A stretch of 64,000 bases of DNA from Nemophila menziesii (Eukaryota; Streptophyta; Magnoliopsida; Boraginales; Hydrophyllaceae). Positions 1 to 11,705 of this stretch are shown here, piece by piece. The DNA lies in assembly GCA_029959085.1 (NCBI GenBank), contig JARWIR010000016.1:7547441-7611440 (forward strand), written 5' to 3'. The notes beneath the pieces are model-generated. The model made no database searches and was not told the origin of the DNA. It was given only the letters and a program-made list of their open reading frames with translations. Positions within the stretch are counted from its first letter, which is position 1, and each line of letters begins with the position of its first letter. Made by a program: the position numbers and the translations under genes.

Positions 1-950
1 CCTTCTCAGAAGGAAACCCATAATCAATTCAGGAGTCATATTCTGGAATGTCTTGATTAATCTGAATAGAACATATCTTTCTTGGATAAAAGAGTGCATG
101 TCTTCAAGAACATGGGTTGAGAGAGAAAGAAGTAGATCACCGTGTGACTAAATATTATTTTGAGGATAGTTATATTTTTTTAGGTTGAGTCATGAATAGA
201 AGAAGGTATCTTGTAATATATCCTCAACATCTTCTATTTTTATCCTGTTAATCTAATTATCTTTAATGAAATTAATCTTCTTCCCTAAAATGCTAAACCA
301 AAATAAATCTGTTTCTACCCTGGCTAAATCATATGCTTTATTTTGATATTCACAAGAGAGGGAGATATATGTATGCAATCACTATATGGGAGTAAATATT
401 TAAAGGGAGTGATTCTCTATGGGGGGAATTAAATTAGCATTTACCATGCTTTAGATTTCTTGTGCTCATATTGATTGATTATATGCTTATGGGTGAGAAT
501 TTCTCTTTATCCTTACTAATCAATTTTGTAAAGCAATCTATGCATTTTTTTGTCATTATCAAAATGAAAGAGAATGTTAGACTGAAGGATATTTTGATTG
601 ATGATTGGTGATAAAACAATGTTTCTTGAACATATTTGATCTTATGATGAAACTGAGAATGATATTACGCTATTTGAAGGTTCAAGGAACCATGAAGACA
701 ATATTATTTGAAGATGATGAAGATAGATGGGATAGAGGTTGAGAAATGAACTTAAGAAGATGAAGAAGATAAATCTGATAAAGTTATGAAGAGCTAGAAG
801 AATATTGAGGAAATGAGTGTCCAAGCCTAATGAGTTGTTATGGTTGATTGGAGATGATAGAAGAGAAGATGAAGATGAAGATGAAGAAGGTCCTTAGAAG
901 AAGAAGCATTGTGAAAACATAGAAGATATATATAGATCTTGAGAAATATA
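1..950. other. Stretch without recognisable gene
   Basis: No coding region or transposon boundary could be recognised on either strand. From about 660 to 930 the plus strand is strongly purine-rich, made of GAA, GAT and GAAGAT triplets, which gives weak acidic or basic open frames of no apparent meaning. Confidence 0.5.
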
Positions 951-2985
951 ATAGGATGATCCGAGGACGACACATGGAACCCCATTAGGGAAGCATGGCG
1001 CTATGTACTCAAGTGGTTGGCAACCGACATTACATTCCCGAACACTATATTGAGTGGAAGAATATTCCCTATCACCACATGGATCGTATCTAGACTAACC
1101 TTGAGGTAATTTCCTTGTGTGTATATTTTATTAGATAAAACTTTATTTTTTGATTAGTTTTGTATTTTTTTGCAACATTATTATCCGGTCGAGTAATAGA
1201 GAAACAGACCAAATTGGCCAAGTATCCAAAAGAACGTCCATAAAATATGATTATCCAGGTACAAGGATCAAAAGGGGACCATTTACAGAAACCAGATGGA
1301 AACCGGTAAAGTTCCTGAATTATATAGACCGTAGGTTAGGAGAAGATATTGAAGATGTTGGCTAGTGAGCAATTTAAGGTAAATGTCGATTTCAATCAGT
1401 TGTTGATACTTTTTATAGAGATTAATAAAGTTATTTTAAACAAGCTATATTCGTTGCAGGGGAAAATAGAGAGAAGCAGGGCCCGAGAGTTGGTCATGGC
1501 TCGACCTCCCTATCGTGATTCCGTCACGTGATGGAGGAGGTAAAGTTTCTCGTATTTTCTTTGTTTTATTTGAAAAAAATATTCTTGGGGTTATATTGTG
1601 ATTTGTTGTTTACAAGATCTCGTGGAGGATCTTGAAAATTTTGTCCCAGAGACGTGGGAAGATGATGCTCTTACGGAGAATAAGAAATCCAAGATAGTGG
1701 AATATTGCAACAAAATCAGGTTGATAAAATACAGAGATTGGAGGGATGAGCGCTTTAACGAGTGCAATGTAAGTTTGAATTCACTTAGAGTTCAATAAAT
1801 ATTAAAACATTCATATCGACTTTACGTAACATATTGATTTGGGACGAGGGTTCAATCCTCTATAAGATACTCCTAGAGATGTGACGAGGTCTTCAGCCAC
1901 ACCGTGTGTGTCATTGACACGACAAGATTTAAATTGGACGATGATCAAAGTAGAAAATAGTCATATGGTCCTTGCACGAAAGGGTTGGAACCTGAGAGTT
2001 GGACCAGTCATTCCTAGTCGTGGACATAGCCAATCCCATGATCATAAAATGTTCAAGATACCGATATGAATGATCTATGGATGGTCAAGGACAGTCAAGT
2101 ACCTATATGAATATACCTTTCGAGCAGTTCGCACCCGAGGAATAGACCAAGATTTATCTGTCACTACTGCAGTCACGCCATTTAATCCATCTTTAAATCC
2201 ATAAAGTTTTATGCAAGTGATTGATAAACTCAATTAGTTAGGCCAAACACGTCATCATTAAATGTCTTACACACCGCTCTGCCGTAACTAACACATCAAT
2301 CAAGTAATCACGTACATGACAAACGTCTATTAGCCGATCACTTAGAGATGATGCTAATACTAATGAGACCCAGTCCTCCGATCAAACTCTCCCTGATTTA
2401 ATCCCCGATATGTTTGTATTAACACTTTATCTTATGTATTCGACTATTTAATTTTGTTTGATTTTCATTTGACTATTTATTTTTTAATCTATCTCGTTTT
2501 GTAATGTAATATATTTTTGTGACTAATTTTTTTGGTTGTAATGTAATCTCGTTTTATATTTGTTTCTTTATTTTTCTAATTTTTTTTTAAAGACATCCCT
2601 GGTAGTCACTAAATAAGCTTGATCTTTAGTGACCACTAGGGAGCGTTAATTGAGGAAACTTTTACAGACCACTAAATAGACTTTGAATGAGAAACCATCC
2701 AGCGACCACTAGTTGATCGGTAAAGACCAACACCATCTAGCGATCACCTATTTAATTAAAGAAACTTTTACCTACTAACAGACGGTCGTCGAATGAAAAC
2801 CTTTAGTGACCACTTGTCACTAAAGATGGTAGTTGGTAATGCAGAAGCGTGGTCGAAAAAAACACCCCCTCTAACGACCAAACACTACCCATCAATTTTT
2901 AGCGACCAAGAACTGTCGCTAAAACTAAAACGTTATCTTCAATGGTGATTTTGATAGCTACCGAAACCTTAACGATAGACATTTT
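951..2985 (+). mobile_element. Possible degraded CACTA (En/Spm-like) remnant
   Basis: Short plus-strand open frames (1150-1365 and 1598-1798) encode charged peptides of unknown family, for example around WEDDALTENKKSK. An AT-rich tail follows and then a block (2595-2985) of repeated 'agcgacc' and 'agtgacca' motifs in both orientations. Such short subterminal motifs are typical of CACTA transposons, and the preceding frames could be remnants of its second ORF. I see no clean CACTA terminus, no terminal inverted repeat pair and no 3-bp target duplication. The assignment is inference from composition and repeats only. Confidence 0.3.
2595..2985. repeat. Subterminal-type repeat block (agcgacc motifs)
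   Basis: About ten copies of the heptamer class agcgacc, agtgacc, or reverse complements are crowded into 390 bases, with more than one per 45 bases. Comparable blocks occur at about 51020-51400 and 59080-59283. The arrangement resembles the transposase-binding subterminal repeats of CACTA elements. Confidence 0.45.
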
Positions 2986-3857
2986 AAAATTTTTTTTAAA
3001 TTTTTAAATTACAATTATTTTATTAAAATAAATGAAAATGATCTTTTATTTGATTGGATTGGTTTTGGTCCACATTTCACATGGGATGTACAAAAATTTG
3101 ATATTGCTCATCTTAAATATAACCTCCAATACTTTCACACCCTATTATGATTATTTTAGAAAAAATCGAAATTTAGTTGATAACTATTTCTTGATTAACA
3201 TAACTCCACAACTATAAATAACATTTGTTATTATGACTAAATTAATTTTTTTAATGCATTAATATAAGACAAAATAGATCAATTTATCATTTAAACGTTA
3301 TATAAATTTAATAAAATTTAAATTGTGAAAATAAATATCCTAAAATTTTAAATATGTCTAAAATAAATAACAAAGTGTCTTGTCATCGTTCTGCTTCACA
3401 AGTAGACTGCATCGGGTATTACATCGATATTGCATCGCCATCATCGCCAAAGTCACCGCCTTTTTCCCCATTACTATGAGTAGTTGGCAAGGCAAAAATG
3501 AATTTCTGTTTTAGGATTTTCGTCTAGTGCCCAGAACGGATCTAAGTTAGAAAAGGAGAAAAAGATGAAGAAGTAACGGAATTCGAAGCGGCGGAAACAA
3601 CAAAAAAAATTAGGATAATTTTAATTAGGATCTTAATGTATGAACTTTTAGTTTGTGTGTAGGCGAAAAATTATTTTTCTTAAAGATTTTTCACTAATTA
3701 ATTTTTTCGACTATTTTATTATTGTGCCTCGGGGTAAGAGGGGAGGAGCGGGGCGGCCGTTCCCTCGCCGACTCATATTCAACCCCTGCTAAAAATTTAG
3801 CTACAAATTGTAACTTTCTGTTCGTCCATTTAGACACCTCGACACATTAATTTGAAC
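2986..3857. other. AT-rich stretch without recognisable gene
   Basis: No gene seen. Frames are short and interrupted. A short GC-rich patch lies near 3730-3780 without recognisable function. Confidence 0.5.
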
Positions 3858-4509
3858 GAGTAATGATATATACCATCCAAGCACACTGTCTATGACGTAG
3901 CGTGAATTGGTTAGTTATAAATCGTTAATCTATTTATTTTCTTGATCTAATTAACGAATTATTGTCAGTCAATTATGTCACTCTTATAAATAGTAATTGG
4001 GTGATATCAGGGGCGGAGCCATGTGTCTCTTAGGGGGGGTCCATGGCCCTCCTGATTTTTTGAAAAAAAAAAATTATAACTATATAAAAAAAAAAATTTA
4101 TAAGTAAATAACCCCTAAATTATTAAGAAATCTTCATTTGGCCCCCCTAACTTTTAAAAGTTTTATTAAGCTTTAAATTATTTTATTTATAAGATTTTTT
4201 TTTTATTTTTTATAACAAAATATATGTTATTTTATATTAAAAAAAGAAATTTATAACAAAATTAATTAGAAAAATCAATATCGAGACTTATATTGTAATA
4301 TTTATACAATATAGGGACCTTTAGAGCAATTTCTCTTAATATAGGGACCTATTTTACGATTTTTGTATGATATTTAGACTTATAGCGCAAATATTGGTGG
4401 AAATTTTTTTTTCCGGGGGCGTTGCCCCCGAACCCCCTTGGCCCCCCCTTACGAAAATTCCTGTCTCCGCCCCTGGGTGATATGATTTTAAGCGATATAT
4501 ATATTACTC
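3858..4509. mobile_element. Mutator-like MITE, interrupted by a hAT MITE
   Basis: The left end reads GAGTAATGATATATACCA and the right end is an imperfect inverted copy (ATATATATTACTC). The flanks are aatttgaac (3849-3857) and attttgaac (4510-4518), a 9-bp duplication with one mismatch. A second copy with the same ends, also with a 9-bp duplication, is at 56539-56737. Nine-base duplications are the hallmark of Mutator-like elements, and the small size and lack of an ORF indicate a MITE. The hAT MITE at 4008-4475 sits inside; without it the element is about 180 bp. Confidence 0.7.
4008..4475. mobile_element. hAT-type MITE (CAGGGGCGGAG termini)
   Basis: The terminal inverted repeats are CAGGGGCGGAGCCA at the left and the complement of CAGGGGCGGAGACA at the right. 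They are flanked by a perfect 8-bp target duplication ggtgatat (4000-4007 and 4476-4483). An 8-bp duplication is diagnostic of the hAT superfamily. The 468-bp interior is AT-rich with a GC-rich block before the right end and codes for nothing. It lies inside an older Mutator-like MITE. Confidence 0.88.
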
Positions 4510-4518
4510 ATTTTGAAC

Positions 4519-7500
4519 AAACTAAATTGAACAAACTAAGATGATATGACGTTCAAATATAATCAGACGAAAATGAAATTCAGGTTTTTATAAGTTTGTG
4601 GATAGATAAGCTCAATGGGAAAACAAATATCCGCAAGTATGGTTGTCTCTTGATCTCACGCCAACAATATTAATATTCACGAGTGAATAGTACTGATGGA
4701 TGGAATCATTAATTTGAAATGTAAATGTAGATTAACTAGTGTGATTTGATATTATTCTTCTAGACTAGCTAGCTAAAACTAATGCACCACTCTCCTCAGG
4801 AGTTTCAATTCGCGTGTGAACATGACTGATTCTATAATTTTTCTTAAAAAAAATCATATACCAATTAGGGGGGTTCACACGGATCCGAAACCTGTCCACC
4901 TGTCTAAACCGACCCAAAGAAACCCACACCTGCCCACCCGCTGACCTTATTGGGTTAGGATTTTTTGTTTTGTTTTGGGTCGGAGTGTGGGTTTTGGACC
5001 AATCCCGACCCAAGCCTGTTTTTTTTTCTATAGTTATGTATATAAAACATCTATATTGCATAATATGACTCACCTAATTTTTCTTATTTTCCCTCCTTCC
5101 CCCTTTAGCTCAGAAATCCCCCATATAGTTCCTTATCCTTCTAAAAAATTAGACTTCGTTTGGTTTATAAAAATTCTCTAAACATAAAACTTACTAAAAT
5201 TAATCTCTTCACACTCGCCTCCATTGGAACAAAAAAACATAATTAAAATCTCATACTCACCTTCTCACCAAGCCGCTCTCCTGCACAAGAAAACCGCCTA
5301 CAAGGAATTGCCAGACAGACAACTATTCTGTATTTGTGAGGATCGTTGCTCCCATTTCGCCACACTTTTTTTTGTTCGAAAATTTTGCCACACTTAGTAG
5401 AAGATGTGTGAAGACATCTTGCCTTTTAAGTACAAAGATAACTTAATATACCCGACGAAGAATTCATTTATGGTCTAATGCATTTCCTCGGCAGCTCTAC
5501 TAGCCTAAATCTCAGGGTTTGAGTTTTTTGGTCTATCAATAGAAGGGCCTCAACAAAAATTCCAATACTTTTTAAATAAAGCCATTTGCATAGTCGTTCA
5601 CAGGTAAAAAATAAAGCAAAGCAAATAGGATGGGGAGTGCACTCTTCTCTCCATCCTCGCTTTTTGCTGACCCTGATGACACCTCTTCCAGTTTGTTGTT
5701 TATTCTTTTTTTTGCATTTATTATCAAAACATACATATATTTTATATTTTCATTTTATAATTGATTTAGTTCATTTCTCTTTGGTTGTTTGCTAATGAAG
5801 AAAATAAGACGATTGATCGAGAGGTTGTCGAGATAATACGCCAATTTTCTGGAATGGTTAGTTGATATTTTTATTTATTGTACCTTCAAATTTTAACCAT
5901 CAATTTACTGTTATCCTACAACTTTTTGCTTTAGTTAATTCTACATATTAAACATTTTTTATTTTTATAAATTATGTAATCCATAATATTTTTAATGTTG
6001 ATGTGCAAGATTGTTATCAATAAGGTTTAGCCTCAATATGTACTTGATATAGATTATGTTTTTACCACTACGTATATTTTCTCTGGTTTAAGAATTGGTG
6101 GTTCGAGGGTTTTCTTTTTCCCAACTGCCATTTTGATTTGGCCCTGACCTTTGCGTTTGTAGACTGGTATGTTAAACATAAATCATGGATTGAAGGACTA
6201 CTTATTCTTTTATTGGGCAAGTGTGTCTTATAGATTTTTTAAATTAATTTATCTATTTTTTAATTATTAAATTGATTGTGATATTAATAGAAACAATTTT
6301 ACTTTTGAATTTGATTATAATGCTTTTACTAAATTCAGCTTTGATCTGAAATTCAATAGTTTGAGTAATAGTAGCGAATCATATTTTGGCTGATTTGATC
6401 AAAATATTTGATTTTTACGGTCTATTTAGGTATTTTTTGATATGTGGTGTTCTCATGAGACCCTTCAATTTTTTAGACAAGTACATATATTTATTATTCA
6501 TTCAGTATGAGGAAGTTTATTTAATTAACAAGATTTTCTTTTCTTATCCAGTGTGAGGTTTTAGAAATGCACATGTCCCATGATTTGTCATGACGGCTGG
6601 AGTGAGCAATTTGGTCTTATACTACATTTTTTTAATTGTTTTGCAGTAAATATTCATTTGACGTGGGTTAACCTTCTACTACCTATAGTCCTCAGCCGTT
6701 TCCTTTCTGGATTTATACCCTAAACAGCTACCATCATATCTCGCCAATGATGTTACTCAAGTACCACTTTATTTGTTTATGTTTCTAATGTAAAAGATTC
6801 AAACTCTTCACAATATTTTTAATTGAATTTTGTGCAAGTCATATAAGTATAGTCATCGTAAGTTTAACTTATTCTATAATTTCATTGACTGAGGGCTAAT
6901 CCTCTATACTTTGTAAGCTATATATAACATAATTTTATGACCATGTATTATATTAATCTGACGATATAAACTATTTTTTTTTCTGTTCACAAATTGATTG
7001 CATTATTATTTATTTCAGGGTTGTTATATGTGTATTATTATAGGATATTGTGAAGGAGGATACATGCGATTCTTCTACATTAACCCCTTTAATATTATCT
7101 TTCTTTCGTTCATAGGGTTGTTGCTATCAAGAAAACAAGTGGTATTCATTTTTTGGAACAGCTGATTGATTGGTCATCATTCCATCTTCTTTTTAATGTA
7201 TGGTTTTATATAAACTCAAAACATTTTCCATTTTTTGTTCATTTTTTAAATAATAATCAGAAATTTTGTATATGGCTAATTCAACTATTAATGGAAATCG
7301 ACTATTTTCGTACACGCCATATTATTCGCCGTGTGATGTGAATGTCAATAGACTTTTTCTTCTTTTTAGTTATGTATTATCAATATAAGGGTTTGATTAT
7401 AGATTATTGACAAGCTTAAAGCTGAGCGTAAACCCGGTATCGCCAAGTAAGGGTGTACATGGAATCAAAACCTACATATTTTGGCAAAGTCTAATCCAGA

Positions 7501-8244
7501 CCCATCTAAGGCAAGCTTCTATTTTCTCTTTTTAAATCTTTGAGAAACCAAAGAAATGAATAGCAGTAATAATAATTAATAAAAGCTTAAAAAAAGGTTT
7601 GTATTTTGATAACTAAGTTTATCTTTTTTGTATTTGGACAGTACAACTATTTTAAATTTATAAGATTTTATTGTTAAAATATAACCAAGCTAAGACCACC
7701 AATGGGATATAGTCATCATATATTCCACCAGCAATAGGTTTGAAACTCGGAGTTCAAAGGCTCGATATTATCGTTGGTGTTAATCAATTTATTTGTTGTT
7801 GTAACAAGGTGATTTATATTGTTTTTATTGTCTCTAAATGACGATTAGTATATTTTTTATAATGAAAGGAGATCACTATTTATGTTCGTGATTGTCTGTT
7901 ATTTAATTTGCGTAGGTCTTGCACGGGTGGACCCGATCAATTCTAAGATTATTCATTGATGAAGGCGATAATAAAAATCTAAAAAAGATCAAGTTTCTTG
8001 ATTGGTATTCAGTATGGTCTGGGATATTACTATATTACGATCGATTACTTTAACAATGTAAAATATCTTGCTATTCAATTAGGTAAACGAATAATGTAAA
8101 AGATGCTAAGAATGTTAATTTTGTTGATGTTAATTATTATATTAATGCATCTTTTTACTCCTCTGTTCAAATATACGTTTAATTGTATATCGAACATGAT
8201 TATGGACGATTAGCAAATAAGTAGCGAAATTTTTTTTTTTCATA
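4519..8244. other. Stretch without secure gene; Helitron body possible in part
   Basis: No open frame of convincing composition was found. At 4866-5030 there is a patch of gaccc/gggtc repeats, with a related patch at about 10230-10425, perhaps a broken hAT-type MITE. The right part may be the body of the Helitron whose 3' end is at 8271. A possible but unproven Helitron 5' end, tcctctatac after an A, lies near 6899. The rest is AT-rich DNA. Confidence 0.4.
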
Positions 8245-8271
8245 GTTCCTTAAGGAACGGGTAATACCTAG
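8245..8271 (+). mobile_element. Helitron 3' terminus
   Basis: A perfect palindrome GTTCCTTAAGGAAC (8245-8258) is followed after 9 bases by CTAG and then a T. A short hairpin some 10 bases before a terminal CTAG inserted ahead of T is the canonical 3' end of plant Helitrons. The body would lie to the left. No Rep/helicase ORF was seen, so the element is non-autonomous. Its 5' end is not established. A better-defined Helitron is at 53341-54779. Confidence 0.6.
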
Positions 8272-8431
8272 TATTTATAAACAAAAAAGAAAAGACATAG
8301 TGTATTTGTTACACTTGTTTGGTTTGCTTTTCACCTTTCAAAATGTGAAGGGTCATTTGACCCTTATCTCACACACTCAACTCACAACTCTCTCTGGCAC
8401 CCGATCTACCCTCTTCTCTCTATCTTTCTCC

Positions 8432-8767
8432 ATGTCTCTCGAAAACCCTAAGCTTCTATCCCTGTCTCTTCTCCATCCCCGTCTAATCTCGCCGGCTAAA
8501 AGGAGCGGGAATGTACATCGCATTAAACTCTTCTCACCTAATTTAGTGGTCGCATTTATTGTTCTGATAAAGCTCATGCTTTGGGTTCCGGGTGTAATCA
8601 TCTTACTCCTAACCATGGTTAAGGAGAGGTTCGGGTGTGGGTTGGAGGAAGATGAAGCCTATAAATGGCACGACGGTTTCTTATTTTCAATTAAAAGCCC
8701 ATGCGAAAGGTATATTGATTTTCGATACCCTAAGCTTTGTTTTATGATATTACAAAATTCCGATTGA
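8432..8767 (+). CDS. Possible small ORF with leader-like upstream sequence
   Basis: A CT-rich leader-like sequence (about 8365-8431) precedes an ATG that opens a 111-codon frame (MSLENPKLLSLSLL...). The first 40 codons are Ser/Leu-rich and basic, the middle is hydrophobic (about residues 43-61, a possible membrane segment), and the tail is mixed. I do not recognise the family. The same frame is open upstream to 8300. The sequence could be a first exon, a non-coding transcript or chance. Possible later parts of one transcript are intron-like AT-rich DNA, a 'ttgcag' acceptor-like site near 9930, and a region ending near 10080. Confidence 0.25.
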   Translation: MSLENPKLLSLSLLHPRLISPAKRSGNVHRIKLFSPNLVVAFIVLIKLMLWVPGVIILLLTMVKERFGCGLEEDEAYKWHDGFLFSIKSPCERYIDFRYPKLCFMILQNSD

Positions 8768-9240
8768 GTGTTAATCAATAGCATGTGTAAAACTTATGGA
8801 TTTGTAATTTTTTTTTTTGTTTATTAAAGTATTTTCTGGGTTTTATAATAAACCCTTATGTTTCAATCGTTAAGATATAACTGATTTGAGATGCTAAACC
8901 GTATTAATTGTGATAATAGTTGTTTTTTGAGTTGAGTTTTTGAGTTTAAAAAACCCGTATGTCTCTAGAAGTCAGATTATTATTTGAGTTTGGGATTTGA
9001 TATTGTGATTTAAATTTTAGTTAAACTTTCATATGATTTATGAATATTGGCTAATAAATTGTTGCCATCTTTACTTGCATGGTCTCGCTAATGTGATTAT
9101 TGGACCTGTTATGGATTTGTTTTGCTTAAATCTTGCTTTGTTACTCCATTTACAGGTAATTACTTATCTCAACTCTTTAATTTATTGTTTCGACTTGATT
9201 TCATATGATTTTAAAGCTTTCAACTTGGTTTTGTAAAAAA

Positions 9241-9313
9241 GACTTAAGCAAATCAGTAAATTCAAGTAAGAATTCAGTGAATTCTTACTTGAATTCACTG
9301 ATTTGCTTATGTC
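9241..9313. repeat. Long near-perfect hairpin (36-bp arms)
   Basis: The left arm 9241-9276 pairs with the right arm 9278-9313 around a single central base, with about two mismatches. The arms share the core tcaagtaagaattca. A perfect foldback of this length is not expected by chance. It may be a foldback element, a cruciform-forming site or a small-RNA precursor hairpin. Confidence 0.92.
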
Positions 9314-9377
9314 CTTTACACATTAACAAATTCTTTCAAACAAAAACAAGTAAACAACACATATAAGGTATGATTAA

Positions 9378-9443
9378 ATGTTAATCACTAGAAACTTGTA
9401 TGAAATCAGTGGTGATTTCACTCAAGTTTCAATTGATTAATAT
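9378..9443. repeat. Second hairpin adjacent to the first (31-bp arms)
   Basis: Arms 9378-9408 and 9413-9443 pair around a 4-base loop with about five mismatches; the best-paired block is gaaacttg with caagtttc. It lies 64 bases from the end of the previous hairpin. The two hairpins have different sequences. Confidence 0.8.
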
Positions 9444-10229
9444 CCACTTCTTCTGTGATTTTGATTTGACTTGATTTATATTCTTATGAACTGAAATATT
9501 GGTGTTTGTGATATTTTACAGGTTATTATGGCTTAGATGAGTTAAGTGAGACTTCACAAGAGTGCACTATAACAATGTTGTAGCCAATAAACTAAGGTAT
9601 ACGCCTATTTTTATTACTTACAAGGTCCAATTTTAAACAACAAAAAAAATTATTTGCATCTCCCATTTTCACTTGTCCATAACCATTCCATGATTATATG
9701 AATTTACTTTATGATGAATGACATATAAATGGTTGAAAATGGTGGAGTGGGCAACAATAGAGTTGTTTATCGTATCTTGTTAGTTTATAAAAGTTGTCCC
9801 TTGTTCCAAAAAGGTCCCTAAATTTATAAAGTCGATGAAGATATAAAATCCGAGGCTAAATGTTATGCCAACGATGAAACAAAATTTGAGGCTAACTACG
9901 TAACTATTTCTTCTCTTTTGTGTTGCAAATTTGCAGGAAATATGTTGGATTTGAAGCTGTATTTGGAATCACTAAGGGATTTGCATCCCATGTTGTACAA
10001 AAAATTTATTTTGCACAATTTAGGTTGCAACGCCAATGCTTTGTAATTTTATAAGTTGTTCATTTTTATAAAAGTAATGTAATGCTTTATATTCTGTTGG
10101 AAAAACTAATGTTATTTGAAATATTACTATTTTTAGAAAGTCACTATATTTAGTAACTTTCGATTTATGGAAAGTTACTATTTGTGGAAGGTTTTTATGA
10201 ATTTATGTTTTTTTACCTGTATTAGACCT

Positions 10230-10425
10230 TTTGACTTTTTGTTGACCATAACCGAACCGACCTAAAACCTACCCCAACCGCACTAACCCAACCCGTGCAG
10301 ATTTAATAAAAAAATTGGGTATTGGGTTTAACAAATTTAAGAACCGCTAGTTAAGGTTGGGTTAGGGTTTCACCCCCTAGGGTCGGGTAACCGACCCGTA
10401 AGCTCCCCTAATACCAATCGTATGG
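10230..10425. repeat. Self-complementary gaccc/gggtt repeat patch
   Basis: Many copies of accgaccc and aaccctaac-like motifs occur, first in one and then in the other orientation, with a central palindrome gggtcgggtaaccgaccc. The segment is similar in kind to 4866-5030. It is probably a MITE interior, but I could not find matching ends or a target duplication. Confidence 0.35.
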
Positions 10426-10444
10426 TCGATCACATAAATATATA

Positions 10445-11705
10445 GTGTTTTAAAACTAGATCGCCTAGCCGCCTAGGCGCTCTGCCTATGTGTTCTAAAA
10501 GGTGATCTGCCTAAAATTTCTCTAGAAGGTGGTTTGAAGATTCATTTACGAATAATCTAATTACTAAACTAAACAACCGAATTAATTGGTCATCCAACCC
10601 AATATTATCTACCAAGTTAGCCCATAGATAACTAATTAATTTAATCCAATCAACATATAAAGAGAAAACAATTTAAGTTAGAGTGTGCACGCGCGAGAAG
10701 AAAATGAAAATTGAAGTCTAGATTTCTTGAATTAGTTATTTTTTAGGTTAATAATTATAAATAATTTTTATATAGTTAGATATGTGTTATGTATATTAAA
10801 TTGATATACTTTAAGTATATTAGGATGTAAATATTATTCAAATCAATGTATTAGTAATATATATTTAATATAAAATAATATAAATCCGCCTATGTAAAAA
10901 TCGTTTAAATTCCTAGGGTGAGAAAATGAGAACCAGAAAACCAAACCGAACCAAAAAACCGAAAAAACAGAACCAAAAACCAAAAACCGAATAACCAAAT
11001 GGTTCAGTTTTTAATTTTCAAAATCCAAAATTTTATTGGTTCGGTTTGGTTTACTACGCAAAAACCGAACCAAAAAACCGAATAAAAACCACACCGACGA
11101 ATAGAAAAAATAGGGAACGTGTAAAAATATTAATAAGAATTATATGGGAGAAAATTTAGTTGAGAATTTATCATCTACGTGATATGTTTTGTTTTACTAT
11201 TTGATGGTGTTATTTGTGAGAATTTTTTTATATCACTTAAATTATATTTGTAAGTATCCACTTAATTGATTTTATTAATTATGATTTAATGAATTCAGAA
11301 GTATTAGTTTTAATTTTTTAAGTTCATACAGTACTGTAAATTAATATAATTGTTATCAAAATAGTAACATAATTGTATCAAAATATTAGTCGTTATTGGA
11401 CAATTTATTTCAAAAAAATAGTATGACAAATTATTGGTTAAACATTAAAATTTGTAGCGAACCAAAATACGAACCGGAACGAACCAATCCGGAACCAAAA
11501 ACCGAATGTGAAACCAAATGCGAACCATACGGTTTGGTTTTTAAATAATAAAAAACCGAAATATTCAGTTCGGTTCCGGTTTTAGCCAAAAACCAAAACG
11601 AACCGAACCATGCTCACCACTATAAATTCCGATTAATGGGCCGGGTAGCCATCTAGGCGATTGAAGGTGTTTGACCGTTCTAGTAGCTCCTATCACTTTT
11701 TAGAA
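10445..11705. repeat. Possible inverted-repeat element around a hAT MITE
   Basis: The left side carries repeated gcctag/ctaggcg motifs after tgttttaaaac. The right side (11640-11705) carries the opposite, ccatctaggcgattg followed by cactttttagaac. This suggests a diverged element with short inverted ends, into which the hAT MITE at 10914-11622 inserted. Boundaries and superfamily are uncertain. Confidence 0.3.
10914..11622. mobile_element. hAT-type MITE (TAGGGTGAG / TAGTGGTGAG ends)
   Basis: The element begins TAGGGTGAGAAAA and ends in CTCACCACTA, an imperfect inverted repeat of the Ac/Tam3 style. A perfect 8-bp target duplication taaattcc flanks it (10906-10913 and 11623-11630). Both subterminal regions are full of aaccgaacc motifs and their complements (ggttcggtt), giving a strongly self-complementary 709-bp element. 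No transposase is present. Confidence 0.87.

Larger units (their letters stand above)
8768..10229. other. Stretch without secure gene, holding two hairpins
   Basis: AT-rich DNA downstream of the small frame. It contains the two hairpins at 9241-9313 and 9378-9443. Possible last-exon-like sequence lies at about 9937-10047. No known family could be identified. Confidence 0.4.

Noticed and set aside
4765..5073. 102-codon minus-strand frame
   Set aside because: It covers the gaccc/gggtc repeat patch and has no recognisable domain.
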